This document shows positions 12,830-22,741 of a stretch of DNA of 64,000 nucleotides, piece after piece (positions within the stretch are counted from its first letter, which is position 1; each line of letters starts with the position of its first letter). The stretch covers positions 97,687 through 161,686 of the forward strand of contig JAKUCV010000446.1 in assembly GCA_028386065.3 (NCBI GenBank), given 5' to 3'. The DNA is from Turnera subulata. Lineage: Eukaryota; Streptophyta; Magnoliopsida; Malpighiales; Passifloraceae. The notes beneath the pieces are model-generated. The model was not told the origin of the DNA, made no database searches, and was given only the letters and a program-made list of their open reading frames with translations. The translations under genes and the position numbers were made by a program.

Positions 12830-13560
12830 ACTCGCGATAAGGACCAACGATACTATACTATGGTGGAGCATTAGGCACATATTTTGTACAACAAGTGGTC
12901 CAAAGATGGGAGATACGAGGTTCGTGACCATGAACCAATAAAATGGGGAGATCTTATGATAACTTGTTGGCATGATGCACACAAGTGTTGCTGCGTATCA
13001 AATACCATGTTATCAAACAGTAATATCTCTTTAGCAATGGTCTTGTAATCAATTGGAAATAATAAACGATTCACCTAGATCGTTTTGGGTGTGAACATAA
13101 GCTACAGGATATTCAACCATTATTTCCAACAATATACATTATTCATTGAAGAGATATACCAGCATTATCAAGACATATAGTCTTATAAAATAATTAGAGA
13201 TGTGTACCCGCAATTGGCTTAATCATTAAAATAAGCGCGCAAAATGCCAACTAGCGTACAATAGACCATCTAGTTGATGCATCGATTAAAATTTATAAAA
13301 TTACCTAGATGGTCAACATGGTGGATTTATTAGTCCGCGTACATATCCCTGAATTATTTCCAAACTTTTTGGTGATTCTAGGCCAACTTCATCATAGGAA
13401 GGCCGAACAATAAAAAAATTTTTCGCAGCAAACAAACACATTGAAAATTCATTGATTGTAAAAACTTCTGGCTTTTTAATGAATAACCAAATAACTTTTC
13501 AATAACTCTATGCATCATTATTGATCCGGGATGGCCCAACCGGTCATGCCAAATAACAAA
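12830..13560 (-). pseudogene. Copia polyprotein remnant: pre-integrase and integrase region
   Basis: Reading the minus strand from 13560 downward gives, with stops and frame changes, the copia signature WHDRLGHPGSIMM (GAG-pre-integrase, about 13500-13545). Then come fragments of the integrase core, including LESP, INPPC, LIDASTRWS, LDNAG and QLITRPLL, and then GHEPRISHLW with YVPNAPP near 12850-12900. Their order agrees with a normal copia pol. The many in-frame stops show the copy is dead. Reverse transcriptase and RNase H were not found downstream: sequence below about 12830 belongs to another repeat. Confidence 0.75.
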
Positions 13561-13862
13561 TCAATGAACCAACTTCAAGTTGGTGCCAGCTTCAGGCTGC
13601 TATATATGTGCCAGCCTCAGGCTGGATATGACAACTTAGGAAAGTTATTTACTAGCTTCTGGCTAGTGCATACTAGCTGTAAATTACATATCTATTAGCC
13701 AACTTCTAGTTGGTGCCAGCTTCGGGTTGTGCAAATTTTGTATTTAATAATTTAGGAAAAAATATTTCCCAGCTTCAGGCTGGTGCGTACCATCTGTAAA
13801 TTACTGTGTGCTACACATAATTGATGACAGAAAAAAGTTAGAATTATTGAGAAATAATTAAT

Positions 13863-14708
13863 GGAAACTTTTCAAAAGCAAATACTTTTGGATCTTTTCA
13901 GAGATAGAAGAAGGGTCCACGTTTGAAAAACTGACACCTTGCTTTCTAAGCTCAGACTATAAAAAAGGAGGAGATATATGTGGTGGAAACATGTAGAGTC
14001 AGAAAACACAAAGAGATAAAACATGCCTTCCCCAGCAACTGTCTTATTTGTTGAGTGTGCCTCTCTAGGAATGAGGAATAGGTTAGCATATAGTATGGTG
14101 AATGAGCAACAAGAGGAATTACCGAGTGAGCTCACAAGAATTTCTCGTTTGGTTTTTGTTGACGAGCTTTATTCATCTAGGTTCTTTGTGACTCCTATGG
14201 AAGAAGCTTTCTTCCTAGAGGACCAAGGCAATCTAAGGACTTCCTTTTATGGCTCAGCTAATTCTATTATGTTTTTCATATCTGATAGACTGCAGAAATT
14301 TCAGCTAGAGCCTTCTTGTCAATTTCTTAATCAAAGCAGTTATTATCAAGTTTCCATGATGGCTCGGAGTGTCCCGAGAGTGTCTGGGTTACCGCCTACA
14401 TGGCCTAAGGTACGACTGTTACTATGGAATTGCAGGGGAGTAGCTAGACGATCCCAAGATTTTGTGCGTACCTTAAGGGATCTGAAGAATCAGTACAAGC
14501 CCAACATGGTATTGATCACTGAAACCTTGTGGAAACCTGCAGAGAATCATGGAGTAATTCCACTCCGTTTTCCTCCAACGAATCGGTTTGAGCTACCTGG
14601 AGAAAACAATATGGGTGGTATGTGGTTCTCTTGGAACGAAAGCGTTAGGGTCAACATTAACAATGATGCTCAAAGTTTCAGAGTCAATGTTGTACCCAAT
14701 AGATAAAC
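13863..14708 (+). mobile_element. 846-bp insertion flanked by a 10-bp direct repeat, carrying a LINE endonuclease fragment
   Basis: The interval is bordered by AATAATTAAT at 13853-13862 and again at 14709-14718, consistent with a target-site duplication of 9-10 bp. No poly-A tail and no convincing terminal inverted repeat are seen, so the class is unclear. It contains a TATA-like TATAAAA at 13958-13964 and an uninterrupted 227-codon ORF. The flanking repeat is AT-rich and could be partly chance. Confidence 0.45.
14023..14706 (+). CDS. Chimeric ORF ending in a LINE-type AP-endonuclease start
   Basis: The ORF encodes 227 residues. The first 120 or so match nothing I recognise. From about residue 130 (LLLWNCRGVARRSQDFVRTL) the protein has the entry motif of the exonuclease-endonuclease-phosphatase domain of plant non-LTR retrotransposons. 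PNMVLITETL follows, supplying the conserved N and E positions of that fold. The domain is cut off after about 95 residues, before the catalytic histidine/aspartate region, so activity is not expected. The ORF lies opposite to the surrounding copia element, starts 60 bases after a TATA-like box, and stays open to TAG. It could be a captured fragment or a decayed LINE 5' end. Confidence 0.5.
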   Translation: MPSPATVLFVECASLGMRNRLAYSMVNEQQEELPSELTRISRLVFVDELYSSRFFVTPMEEAFFLEDQGNLRTSFYGSANSIMFFISDRLQKFQLEPSCQFLNQSSYYQVSMMARSVPRVSGLPPTWPKVRLLLWNCRGVARRSQDFVRTLRDLKNQYKPNMVLITETLWKPAENHGVIPLRFPPTNRFELPGENNMGGMWFSWNESVRVNINNDAQSFRVNVVPNR

Positions 14709-16028
14709 AATAATTAATTTTAAACTTATGTATAAGAACAATTCCTCTATGTGAATGTTCTCAAGTAATGGATCCATTATGCAATAATAGTATGCATGTT
14801 TTTCCCTTAGCCTTGCCATTATGATAACCATTATGGTCATAGTAACTAAAACAATTTTATCTATGTCTACGACAACAGGCACAATTATAATTATACTATC
14901 TCATTCGCTTCAGGGAATGGAGTAGAGTCAATTCGACGGGAACCATAATAATTTCTTTTATTACTGTAAGTAGGAATGTTTGTACTCTTCAAGAGTATAT
15001 GCTCTTCCAGAGCGTAAATATATGATATTCTAGGTCATAGTAAGGTTTGTGCTCTTCCGGAGCATGTTAGAACTCATGCTCTTCTGGAGCGTATTAATCT
15101 TCTTCTCATTTTGAGATTGTACAATCATATGTTATGAATATTTTCCGTTTATTAAATACAAAATATGTCATTGCATTGTCTCCAGGACAAATGCCCGAGT
15201 CATTATTCTAGAAACGATAGTTTTATGTTCACATTGAAAAAAAAAATTAGTAGTTATAACATGCTGTAAAGTAAACATAATGTAAGAAAATATAACAGTT
15301 AACAATAAAGCAGAACATAAAATAAGATCATTCAATATATATTCGCTTACACCTTCAGGGTAAACAAGATAAGAATAATATCCATCTTCTGGTGATCATA
15401 TAATATCCATCTTCTAGTGGTCATATTTTTTTTCAATTTTTTTTCAAAGATCTGCAGGATCTTTTGGTAGTAAGACATCCAGTCTTTGCTTTATTTTCTC
15501 TTTTTATTGTGTCTTCCTGACAATTAGCATTTAAATGCATCTCAGCATCTAATGCTCATGATAAATTTCTTCTGGAAATTTCTTGGGCCTACAGTTCAAG
15601 TTTCACAATAACAGTTAATAGTAAAAGATATAAAACATTATAACATAAAGTATATAATATATATATGCTTATTCGATAAATCTTTCAGCAGTAATAATAG
15701 CATAATAATATATAATATATGCTTGCTCGATAAATCTTTCAGCAGTAATAATAATATTAAATATGTAATATATTTATGCTCACTCCCAAAATATTTATAG
15801 TATATGTATTCTTTTCTAAAATAGTTACTATATAGTAATTTTCAAAGGTTATAATCATATAATTATATTACTTTCAAGAAAATATTTAACCAAATTTTCC
15901 ATAAATTTAAAACATAAAATTTTCATAAATTTTATTTACCATAGTATATATGTATATATATATATATATATGTATATCCTTTTTTACTAAAAAAAACCGG
16001 ACTGGGCCATACTATGCAGCCCAGGTCC

Positions 16029-16484
16029 TTAGCCCAAAACAAGGGCCCAGACCAAGACGCCCAGCCCAATCCTGAAGCCCAAACTCACTAGCCGTCGGGT
16101 CAGTCCGACCCAGTCGTGACCCATCCGGGTCGTGCTCACCTTGCGGGTACGGAGGCGGCGCGAACGAGGCAGCAGCGACGGACGAGAGGCGACGCAGGGA
16201 TGGCGAGGCGACGGCTGCTCGCGGCGTGCAGGCGACGCGAGGAGAAGGACGGCGGCTGCTGGTGCGGCTGCAGGTGGTCGTCGGCAACAGCGCGAGGAGG
16301 CGGATCCGACGGGTTTCCTAGTCCAGACGGCACGTCCGGTGGCGGAAATGGACGGAGAAGGCGCCGTTCGGTCGGCGACAGCGAGGGAAACACGCCGGTG
16401 GTGGCGGTGGCATGAGAGGTGGCGTGGAACTCTTATGTGTGAACAGTAACCAGAGGTGACGACACTGTTCAATGCGTTTTCCAT
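16029..16484 (-). other. GC-rich, Arg/Ala/Pro-rich block next to the copia 5' LTR
   Basis: This block is much more GC-rich than its surroundings and is open in several frames on both strands (for example 151 codons on the minus strand from 16484). It lies where the copia leader or gag start would be. No frame shows gag, zinc-knuckle or other motifs, and overlapping open frames are expected in GC-rich DNA. It may be a captured first-exon-like fragment. I do not assign a product. Confidence 0.3.
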
Positions 16485-16549
16485 TTTTCCAGTATTTTTC
16501 TGCGCCGGTTTTCATCTTGCTCGGGTAGAGGCTCATCGTGCTGATAACG

Positions 16550-16738
16550 TGTTGTGAATAATGGGTAATGATACTGTGATAATCCTCTAAGAGGAAGAAG
16601 AAGAAGAGAAGAAAATGAAGGAGGAGGAGAAGAACAGAGCATGAACTCAGTCGTCTAATTTTCATTGCTTCTGTGTGTATATATATATACACACACTAAA
16701 ACAGGTAGGTACAACATCAATTCATATTTTTCATAACA
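16550..16738 (-). repeat. 5' LTR of the copia element
   Basis: This 189-bp direct repeat of 11328-11529 has the same termini. On the element strand the LTR is followed at once by CGTTATCAGCACGATGAGCC, the position of the primer-binding site. This fits the TTATCAGCACG motif common beside plant copia LTRs, an association recalled from family knowledge. Confidence 0.85.
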
Positions 16739-16743
16739 AAGTT

Positions 16744-17520
16744 ATTGTTTGGAAAAGAATCAAATTAAACCTATTGTGAAAACCGGACCGGACCGGAGGT
16801 TCGACTGCGGTATCCAAGAACCGTTGGTCCATCCAGTTTTCAAGAACCTTAAAAATGCGATTTTCTGTGGATAAGGTTTGACCGGACGGGTTCTCTGGTT
16901 TCGGATCCAGTTTTTCTAGGTCAACAGCTTAGAAATTTTTCTTTTTTTCACAAAAATCCTAATAACATGTTTAGTATTTATTAAATTAATTTACCACTAT
17001 CATCTATTTAGTTTTTTATATTACAAGAAAAATTTATACTTTAGCATATGATTATATACATATAATTATTTTTTTATTAATAATCATATATATAAAATAA
17101 AATATTAATTTATGGTTGAACCCGGTTAGACCTTGATTTTACTGAACCTTCACTTTGCCAGTTCAATGGCCGATCTGATTTTCAAAACCTCGAATTAAAC
17201 AGTTAGGTTATGATCGATATGTCGATTTGACGGTATCCTGACCGACCTGATGTCCATATTTAGTAGGTACACTAATAAATTGGTATTGGTGCGGCTCAAG
17301 AATGGCGGTTCGGCATCGGTATTAGGATGATGTAGGTAAGGTCATACCGATGAGGATTTTGATACGGTATACCATACCATTTACACACCCCTAACTGGAC
17401 CGTATCTCGTTTTCGTGGCCATACAAAATTGCCGAGGAGACCAATCCCTCCACGTAACCTAACATGCGGACCCGAAACTTAGAATTTAACGGAAGTTTGT
17501 GATTATGCTTCACGTCCGCC
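16744..17520. other. Repeat-like DNA upstream of SR45a
   Basis: The stretch contains ACCGGACCGGACC (about 16785) and many GGTTCGG/ACCGGTT-like words. Around 17275-17395 the sequence GGTACGGTAT-type ends in CCATTTACACACCCCTAA, like the terminus of a small non-autonomous hAT-type element. A matching opposite end was not found. No gene is seen. Confidence 0.35.
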
Positions 17521-17525
17521 TCGTC

Positions 17526-17540
17526 TCTCCAGAAACTTCT
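17526..17540 (+). promoter_or_regulatory. Heat-shock-element-like motif before SR45a
   Basis: CTCCAGAAACTTCT contains two perfect alternating units (GAA and TTC with 2-base spacing) and one imperfect unit (TCC for TTC) of the nTTCnnGAAnnTTCn element. It sits about 35 bases before the TATA box. In Arabidopsis SR45a transcripts rise under heat and high light, so the motif is plausible. Binding is not shown by sequence. Confidence 0.4.
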
Positions 17541-17570
17541 CCCTCTCCCTCCTTCCCTCCCTCTTTCTAC

Positions 17571-17578
17571 TATAAATA
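17571..17578 (+). promoter_or_regulatory. TATA box of SR45a
   Basis: TATAAATA follows a pyrimidine-rich tract. Transcription probably starts near 17600. A 5' untranslated exon then ends at the donor CACG|GTAAGC (17745), and a leader intron (17746-18221) ends at TTGTTGTAG just before the ATG. Leader introns are common in this gene family. Confidence 0.55.
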
Positions 17579-18223
17579 CATAAAAAGGTTTGTGGTCGTG
17601 GGGCTGGCTTTTTGATAAAACAACATAATACTATTGTCAGGCCAGATCAGATCAAATCAAATCAAATCCACCAGAAATTTAACAAATCCCAACCTCGGAC
17701 TCTGAAATAATTCCCGACACACAAAAACAATTGCATTTTCTCACGGTAAGCTCAAGAAATTATAAGGTTTGTTGTTGTCTTGTCCAATTTGTTTTGTTGT
17801 CTGATCTGCGTGTTATTAACAAGCAGCCTGGAATCGGTATCCTAATTTCTACGGTTGTTTACTGATCGCGGTTTTCTTTGGTGGTCGGTCTTTAGAGAAC
17901 CGAATTATGTTAATTGCTGCATGAGGCGAATCTGATCCGTAAATCGTGAATGGTGTGCAAAAGAAGAGTCTTAACGGATTATGGCAGAATTTTGTTTTTG
18001 TTGTTGTTGTTGGTTTCTTTTTTTCTTAATCATAATCTTCTTTTAGATTTTTATTTGCCACGCCTACGCATGATTTTACGTATATATACTTATATACTAC
18101 ATATATTACGGGAATTGTTTGATTAAATGACTTGTGATGTGAAAATGGAGGAACTGTGGTGCGTATTGGCTTGTGCGGCTATATTGGCTGATATTTGGTA
18201 ATCTTATTGTTGTTGTTGTAGAG

Positions 18224-20241
18224 ATGTCGTACTCGAGAAGGTCAAGGTACTCCCGGTCTCCTTCCCCATATGGGCGAGATAGTAGTAGCTCCATCTCAAG
18301 GCGTTCTTCAAGGTCCAGAAGCCGGTCTAGGCATTATCTTTTATCCGTGTTTGTGCTTGATGTTCTGATGATTTCGTTATTGGGTTTTTGATGAGTTTTG
18401 TTTTGGCCAGGAGTGTGTCCAGGGACGTGGAGAATCCTGGTAACAATCTGTACGTCACTGGGCTGTCACCCCGGATCTCTAAGAGAGAGCTAGAACGTTA
18501 TTTTTCTACCGAGGGAAAGGTATTGCAAGGCAACCCTTTAGTTCCCTTATGCCGTTTGTTTTATTCTTTTTCTTTATAGCGGAAGTTCTTTTGCGGGATA
18601 GCTCATGTAGTACTGTGGATTGTAATAGATTGCTTCAACTTTGCAGTTATCTTATAACCTTTGTTAACTAGTGGAATTAGTGTTTGTGTTTGTGCTGCTA
18701 TAACTTATAGGCTTTACTGTTGTAGGTGACTGATGTTCACCTTGTGGTTGATCCATGGACAAGAGAATCTCGTGGATTTGGGTTTGTTACCATGTCCACT
18801 GTTGATGAGGCTGATCGTTGCATCAAGTATTTGAACCGCTCTGTTCTTGAAGGGCGTGTCATTACTGTGGAGAAGGTAAAAATTTTCACTTGTAGGTTTC
18901 ATGTGGATAAGCAGTCCAGCCTTGCCTTTTTCGACTCTCCATGAATCTGCTCCGCTTACATTTCTCTAAGAATATTGTTGGATGATTTGCTATTAGTTCT
19001 TATGAGATTGAAAGTTGTTGCTTCTTTCCCCTTTGAAGTTTTTGTGGCAGCAGGTTAGCTGTGTGTTGCAGCTCTTCATCAAACTCCACAGTTATCTCAA
19101 CTAAACAAACAAATCAAACATCAACAAGTATCAGACATTGGGGTTGTATGCCCTGCATTTCTCTCCTTTTTTGTGTGCTTACGCATTCTTATGTTTATGT
19201 TATTATATCATTGATTCTTTTGTCCAACTATATATAATGTTGTAAATCAACTTTACCATCTGTTATACATAAGCATAATATATATGTACCTACTTGCTAT
19301 GCTTCTCTCGTATGCAAGTGGTCTAGTAATTCAATGTGCTCACTTCCTAAAATTGTTGTAGGCAAAGAGGCGCAGAGGACGGACCCCTACTCCTGGAAGA
19401 TATTTGGGGCTGAGAACTGTTCGTGGTAAGATTATTAATTATCACTAGTTATTTCTATTGTCATATGGGTTCTCATGCTGTGCTTTTTCCAAATAACCTG
19501 TTCTTTTCTCTGTATTCTATTGCAGTTCGTCGTTTGTCCCGTAGTTATTCCTCTTCCCGGCGATCTCCTAGCTACTCCCCGTATCGCAGGAGCTTGAGTC
19601 GATCTCCTGATTATTCTTCTGAACGTAGTAGGAGTAGGTCGTACACTCCTTACAGCCGCCGACGCAGATCATATTCCCCTTATTATAGGAGACACAGATA
19701 CTCCCGATCACGTTCCCCTTATAGCAGGTCCCCTGTCAGAGGGCGTGACAGGTCATACTCCCCCTATGATTCTCGACATTACTCGCCAGATGATCGACAC
19801 TATAGGAGATACTCGCCGGATGATAGGTACTATAGGAGATACTCTCCAGATGATGGGAACTATCGGAGATACCGATATGACTCCCCTTCTCGAAGTCCTA
19901 CTCCTTACAGGACACGGAGGAGGTCAAGGCGGAGCTACTCTCGAAGTATTTCCTCTAGTCCTAGGAGGAGATCAAGGAGTTACTCGCCTAGTGTTTCTCC
20001 CCCTAGGAGGAGGGTGTCAAGGAGCTACTCCTCGAGGATTTCTCCCGTACCCAAGAGGAGAAGCTCAAGGAGGAGTTACTCTAGAAGTGTTTCTCCCAGG
20101 CCCAGGAAGAGTTCAAGGGGAAGGGTTTCATCTGTCGGTAGACGATCTCGAAAGAGTTCCCCCAGGGGTAGCAGTGCCAGTCCTACTTCTAGATCTGTGT
20201 CCAGATCCATTACTCCTGGGTCTAGTTTGCCATCTTATTGA
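18224..20241 (+). CDS. SR45a: SR45a-like (Tra2-type) serine/arginine-rich splicing factor
   Basis: Five coding exons (18224-18330, 18411-18519, 18726-18875, 19362-19425, 19526-20241) join in phase to 381 codons plus stop. The N-terminus MSYSRRSRYSRSPSPYGR is a short RS region. One RRM spans about residues 45-125, with RNP2 NLYVTGL and RNP1 RGFGFVTM, split over exons 2-3. RGRTPTPGRYLGLRT follows the RRM as in plant SR45a. Exon 5 is a long RS domain with a repeated YSPDD..YRRY unit (19780-19870). The protein acts in the nucleus, binding pre-mRNA through the RRM and other SR proteins through RS tails, and guides alternative splicing. The first coding intron (18331-18410) appears to use a GC donor. 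The start is fixed by the leader acceptor 2 bases upstream. Confidence 0.92.
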
Positions 20242-21659
20242 AGGTGGTAGTATGTGCTCGTTTCTTAAAATATGTTGAGTCATGGCATGGGCCTTATTGC
20301 ATATTTGATGTATTGTATAACTTTATTGTACACGGTTGTGGTTGATATCTGGAGTTTGCTATTTTGTTCGTCTTTTTTTTTTTTTTGTTATCGATATTCG
20401 ACAGAATGGAGATGGGTGAGCGCGTAACTTCTCGGGGGTGGATTAAGCTTTCTCCATATTGCAAGTTGCTATTAGAATGTCTGGTTAGCAGGCGCGCTGG
20501 AGTCAGTTTGTGGGAACGAGAAAGATCTGCAAAGTCCATCAGTAATAAAACAACTTAGTAGTGTTCGCCAGTGAAGCCCACCCACTTCTATAGATTTTTA
20601 TTTTTTGAAGGAACAGTTTTATAGTTAAGAGAAGGCAGCTAGGCTATTAGTATTTAGACACTTCTCCTTGCAGGCCTTATCGTGGTTATTATTCAAAATG
20701 ATGACGAGGGAGCAGTGTAAGTGTAAGCATAGCCAGGAGACTCATCTTCTAGCATAGTTGGAGGGCTGTTGATTAGTCTCACTTTGCCCTCCTTTTGTCA
20801 GAGTCACTTTTAGTCCCTTTGATGATAACATGGTATAGTGGGGGCGAAGCAAGCAAGCTGTAATCAATGGAGCTTCGAACTCTCTCCATGAAGGATCCTG
20901 AATTGGAACAAGGCATATGCAGGAAGTGGGAAATGTTAGAACGCCATCCCTGTTGTGTGGACTAAAATTGAACTGCTACATTCTATCGTAAGTTTCTATT
21001 TCCACTTGTAGACAACACATTGTACAAGTTTCATATGCTGGGCTGGGATGGTTGGCTTTCGCTTCTAACTATCAGTTAAGTTTAGCTTCTAACTATCAGT
21101 TAAGTTTAGCTTCTAACTAGTGGTAGCCTAATTGTCAAGTTTAGCTCCCATGGAAACCACTTTTTATTTTGTTGGTGAAAACGGCAGAATAAAAATAATA
21201 AGACACAGCATTTTTTTCGTAATTTGGTGTTTTTTTATCAATAATTTGGCCTTATTCTTACTTACATCTGTCAACTTCCAAATTTTCACTAATATAAAAA
21301 TATTAGTATAATAAAAAATTTCGAGAGAATTTACTAAATTTTTTCTATCAACACAACATCTCTCTTTCTTCTCCCTAACTCACAAGCCTGTGGTTTTAGT
21401 TGCGATACACTACTATAATTTCCTCGCTGGCAATGGCAGACCCAAGAAAGTATTCTTGCGAGCCAAAAAGGTAAAATGAATCAAAATTTACTTTACAACC
21501 TCTACCTACCACTAGGACAAACACCATAAAATACAAAGATATATACTAAAAATAGCTCATAATCCTTAGTGTTCGCCCCTCCTCACCGGCCTCTACTAGT
21601 CTTTTTCCTTTTCGTGGCAATAGAGAGAGCAAAGAAAAGCTCTTTTTATACTACCTAAG
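20242..21659. other. SR45a 3' flank and intergenic DNA
   Basis: The SR45a 3' UTR begins at 20242. AATAAA-like signals are present but I cannot choose one. At 21060-21120 the 24-base unit CTTCTAACTATCAGTTAAGT is repeated two and a half times in tandem. The remainder to about 21650 is AT-rich and shows no gene. Confidence 0.45.
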
Positions 21660-22736
21660 TCGGCGAAATGACTTTGCCATGCAACCTTTTTTTTCTTCTT
21701 TTTATTGACTGGGCATGTAAATTTAAGCCAAACTTGTCAATCTCCACCTTAAGCTCACTTGGCATTCTTCATAACTTTCGTCTTCTTAACCTATATTTGC
21801 TTAAGCCTTTTTATCTGTTGGTGTGCGACTCTCTTCGTTGTTACGTGTTATCAGTGCCAAACCAACCTCCCTTTCGTTAGATGCAACAACGCTTTGCTTT
21901 CTGCCTAATACTGCACAAGCCTCAATCTTCCTACTGCTCTTAACTGCGTAAAGGTTCTTCTTCATCAATTCCCCCTTGATAATTAACATCCAGAAGAATA
22001 AATACATCCTCTTGAATCAAGCGCACCTAGGGAGATTAATTTTTTTTCAAGTTCTAGCATGTGGCTCACATCTCCGAAAGTCTTCATAAAATTATCATGC
22101 ACATTGATCTTCATACTACCAACCACATGAATTTTCAATTCATAATTATCTGCCAATACTACTGCTTCGTCGATACTGCAAAACGTGTAGTTGCTAAATC
22201 ACTCCTTATTTGCACAAATATGAAATGAACAGGCAGTCTAAAATCCATGAATCTTTAATTATGTGCTCACCTTTTCTTCTTTGTACCAGAAAGGCATCAC
22301 CATTCCAATCGTCTTCAACAATAGCAATTTCACTAGATTTTTTGTGATTTTTCTTCGGTTCTTTAATATCTTTCTTCATCCGCTCACATAAAACTACATA
22401 TATATGGCCCTCTCGTGATAATGGTAATACTCTTTATCTCTGTAATCAACTCTTCCTCTCGAACCAGACTTTGAATTTCTTCTTAACTGGTTAGACCGTG
22501 ACGGGCCCGTACCACAGTTAACCACCACTACAACAAGTGGTGGAGCCAAAACCAACTATTCATGTTGGGCCTACACATGCATCATCTCTTAAACCATGTA
22601 TGATAAATATTAAAATATTTATAACCCTAATAGAAATATAATTTAAAAAAATATATTTAACATGAAAAATAATTATAATTTAATATATAATTAATTATTT
22701 ATATCAATATAAAATTATATGCATTTATTGATAAGT
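21660..22736 (-). pseudogene. Copia relic A: zinc-knuckle, protease and pre-integrase part
   Basis: Read on the minus strand from about 22500 downward, with frameshifts, there is a basic zinc-knuckle-like region (about 22400-22480). Then come residues resembling the linker DDWNGDAFLV and the protease entry DSWILDC (about 22230-22330). Next is a stretch like NYELKIHVVGSMKINVHDN with FGDVSHMLELEKN (about 22050-22170), which matches the copia segment leading to the pre-integrase domain. Stops and indels show it is dead. The gag half lies at 26368-26980, beyond the solo LTR. Confidence 0.6.
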
Positions 22737-22741
22737 TATGA

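Larger units (their letters stand above)
13569..15581. repeat. Dispersed array of short hairpins with a TTCNR-type loop
   Basis: At least eleven short palindromes occur here, most built as stem, 5-base loop TTC(A/C/T)(A/G), complementary stem. Positions: 13569-13583, 13586-13600, 13611-13625, 13651-13667, 13699-13713, 13716-13730, 13769-13783, 14983-14997, 15001-15013, 15050-15064, 15078-15090, 15446-15464 and 15563-15581. The stems differ (CCAAC, CCAGC, CTAGC, TACTC, GCTC, AAATTTC) and each is matched by its own complement. Three units vary in the loop (CTCAG, TGCAG) or have one mismatched pair. Confidence 0.6.
11328..16738 (-). mobile_element. Ty1/copia retrotransposon, degraded, minus strand
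   Basis: Two LTRs of about 200 bp (11328-11529 and 16550-16738) are very similar and flanked by perfect 5-bp repeats AAGTT (11323-11327 and 16739-16743). On the minus strand the 5' LTR is the right-hand one. The 3' LTR is preceded by a polypurine tract (GACGGGGAG, about 11530-11539). Integrase-type sequence is readable on the minus strand at 12830-13560, in pieces. Other parts have been rebuilt by later insertions: an inverted-repeat element near 11670-12830 (GGGTTGACCC-type ends) and a unit at 13863-14708. No intact polyprotein remains. Confidence 0.8.

Noticed and set aside
13569..15090. Spaced short repeats suggesting a CRISPR-like array
   Set aside because: Stems differ in sequence, spacing is irregular, and the host is a plant nuclear genome within a copia element.
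14983..15090. Hairpins explained wholly as a coding peptide repeat (APEEH-like)
   Set aside because: It fits this sub-cluster, but the other units read differently and in another codon phase, so it is kept only as an alternative.
16116..16484. Arg-rich open frames in five of the frames
   Set aside because: High GC content leaves many frames open by chance; no domain is seen and the overlap rules out most of them.
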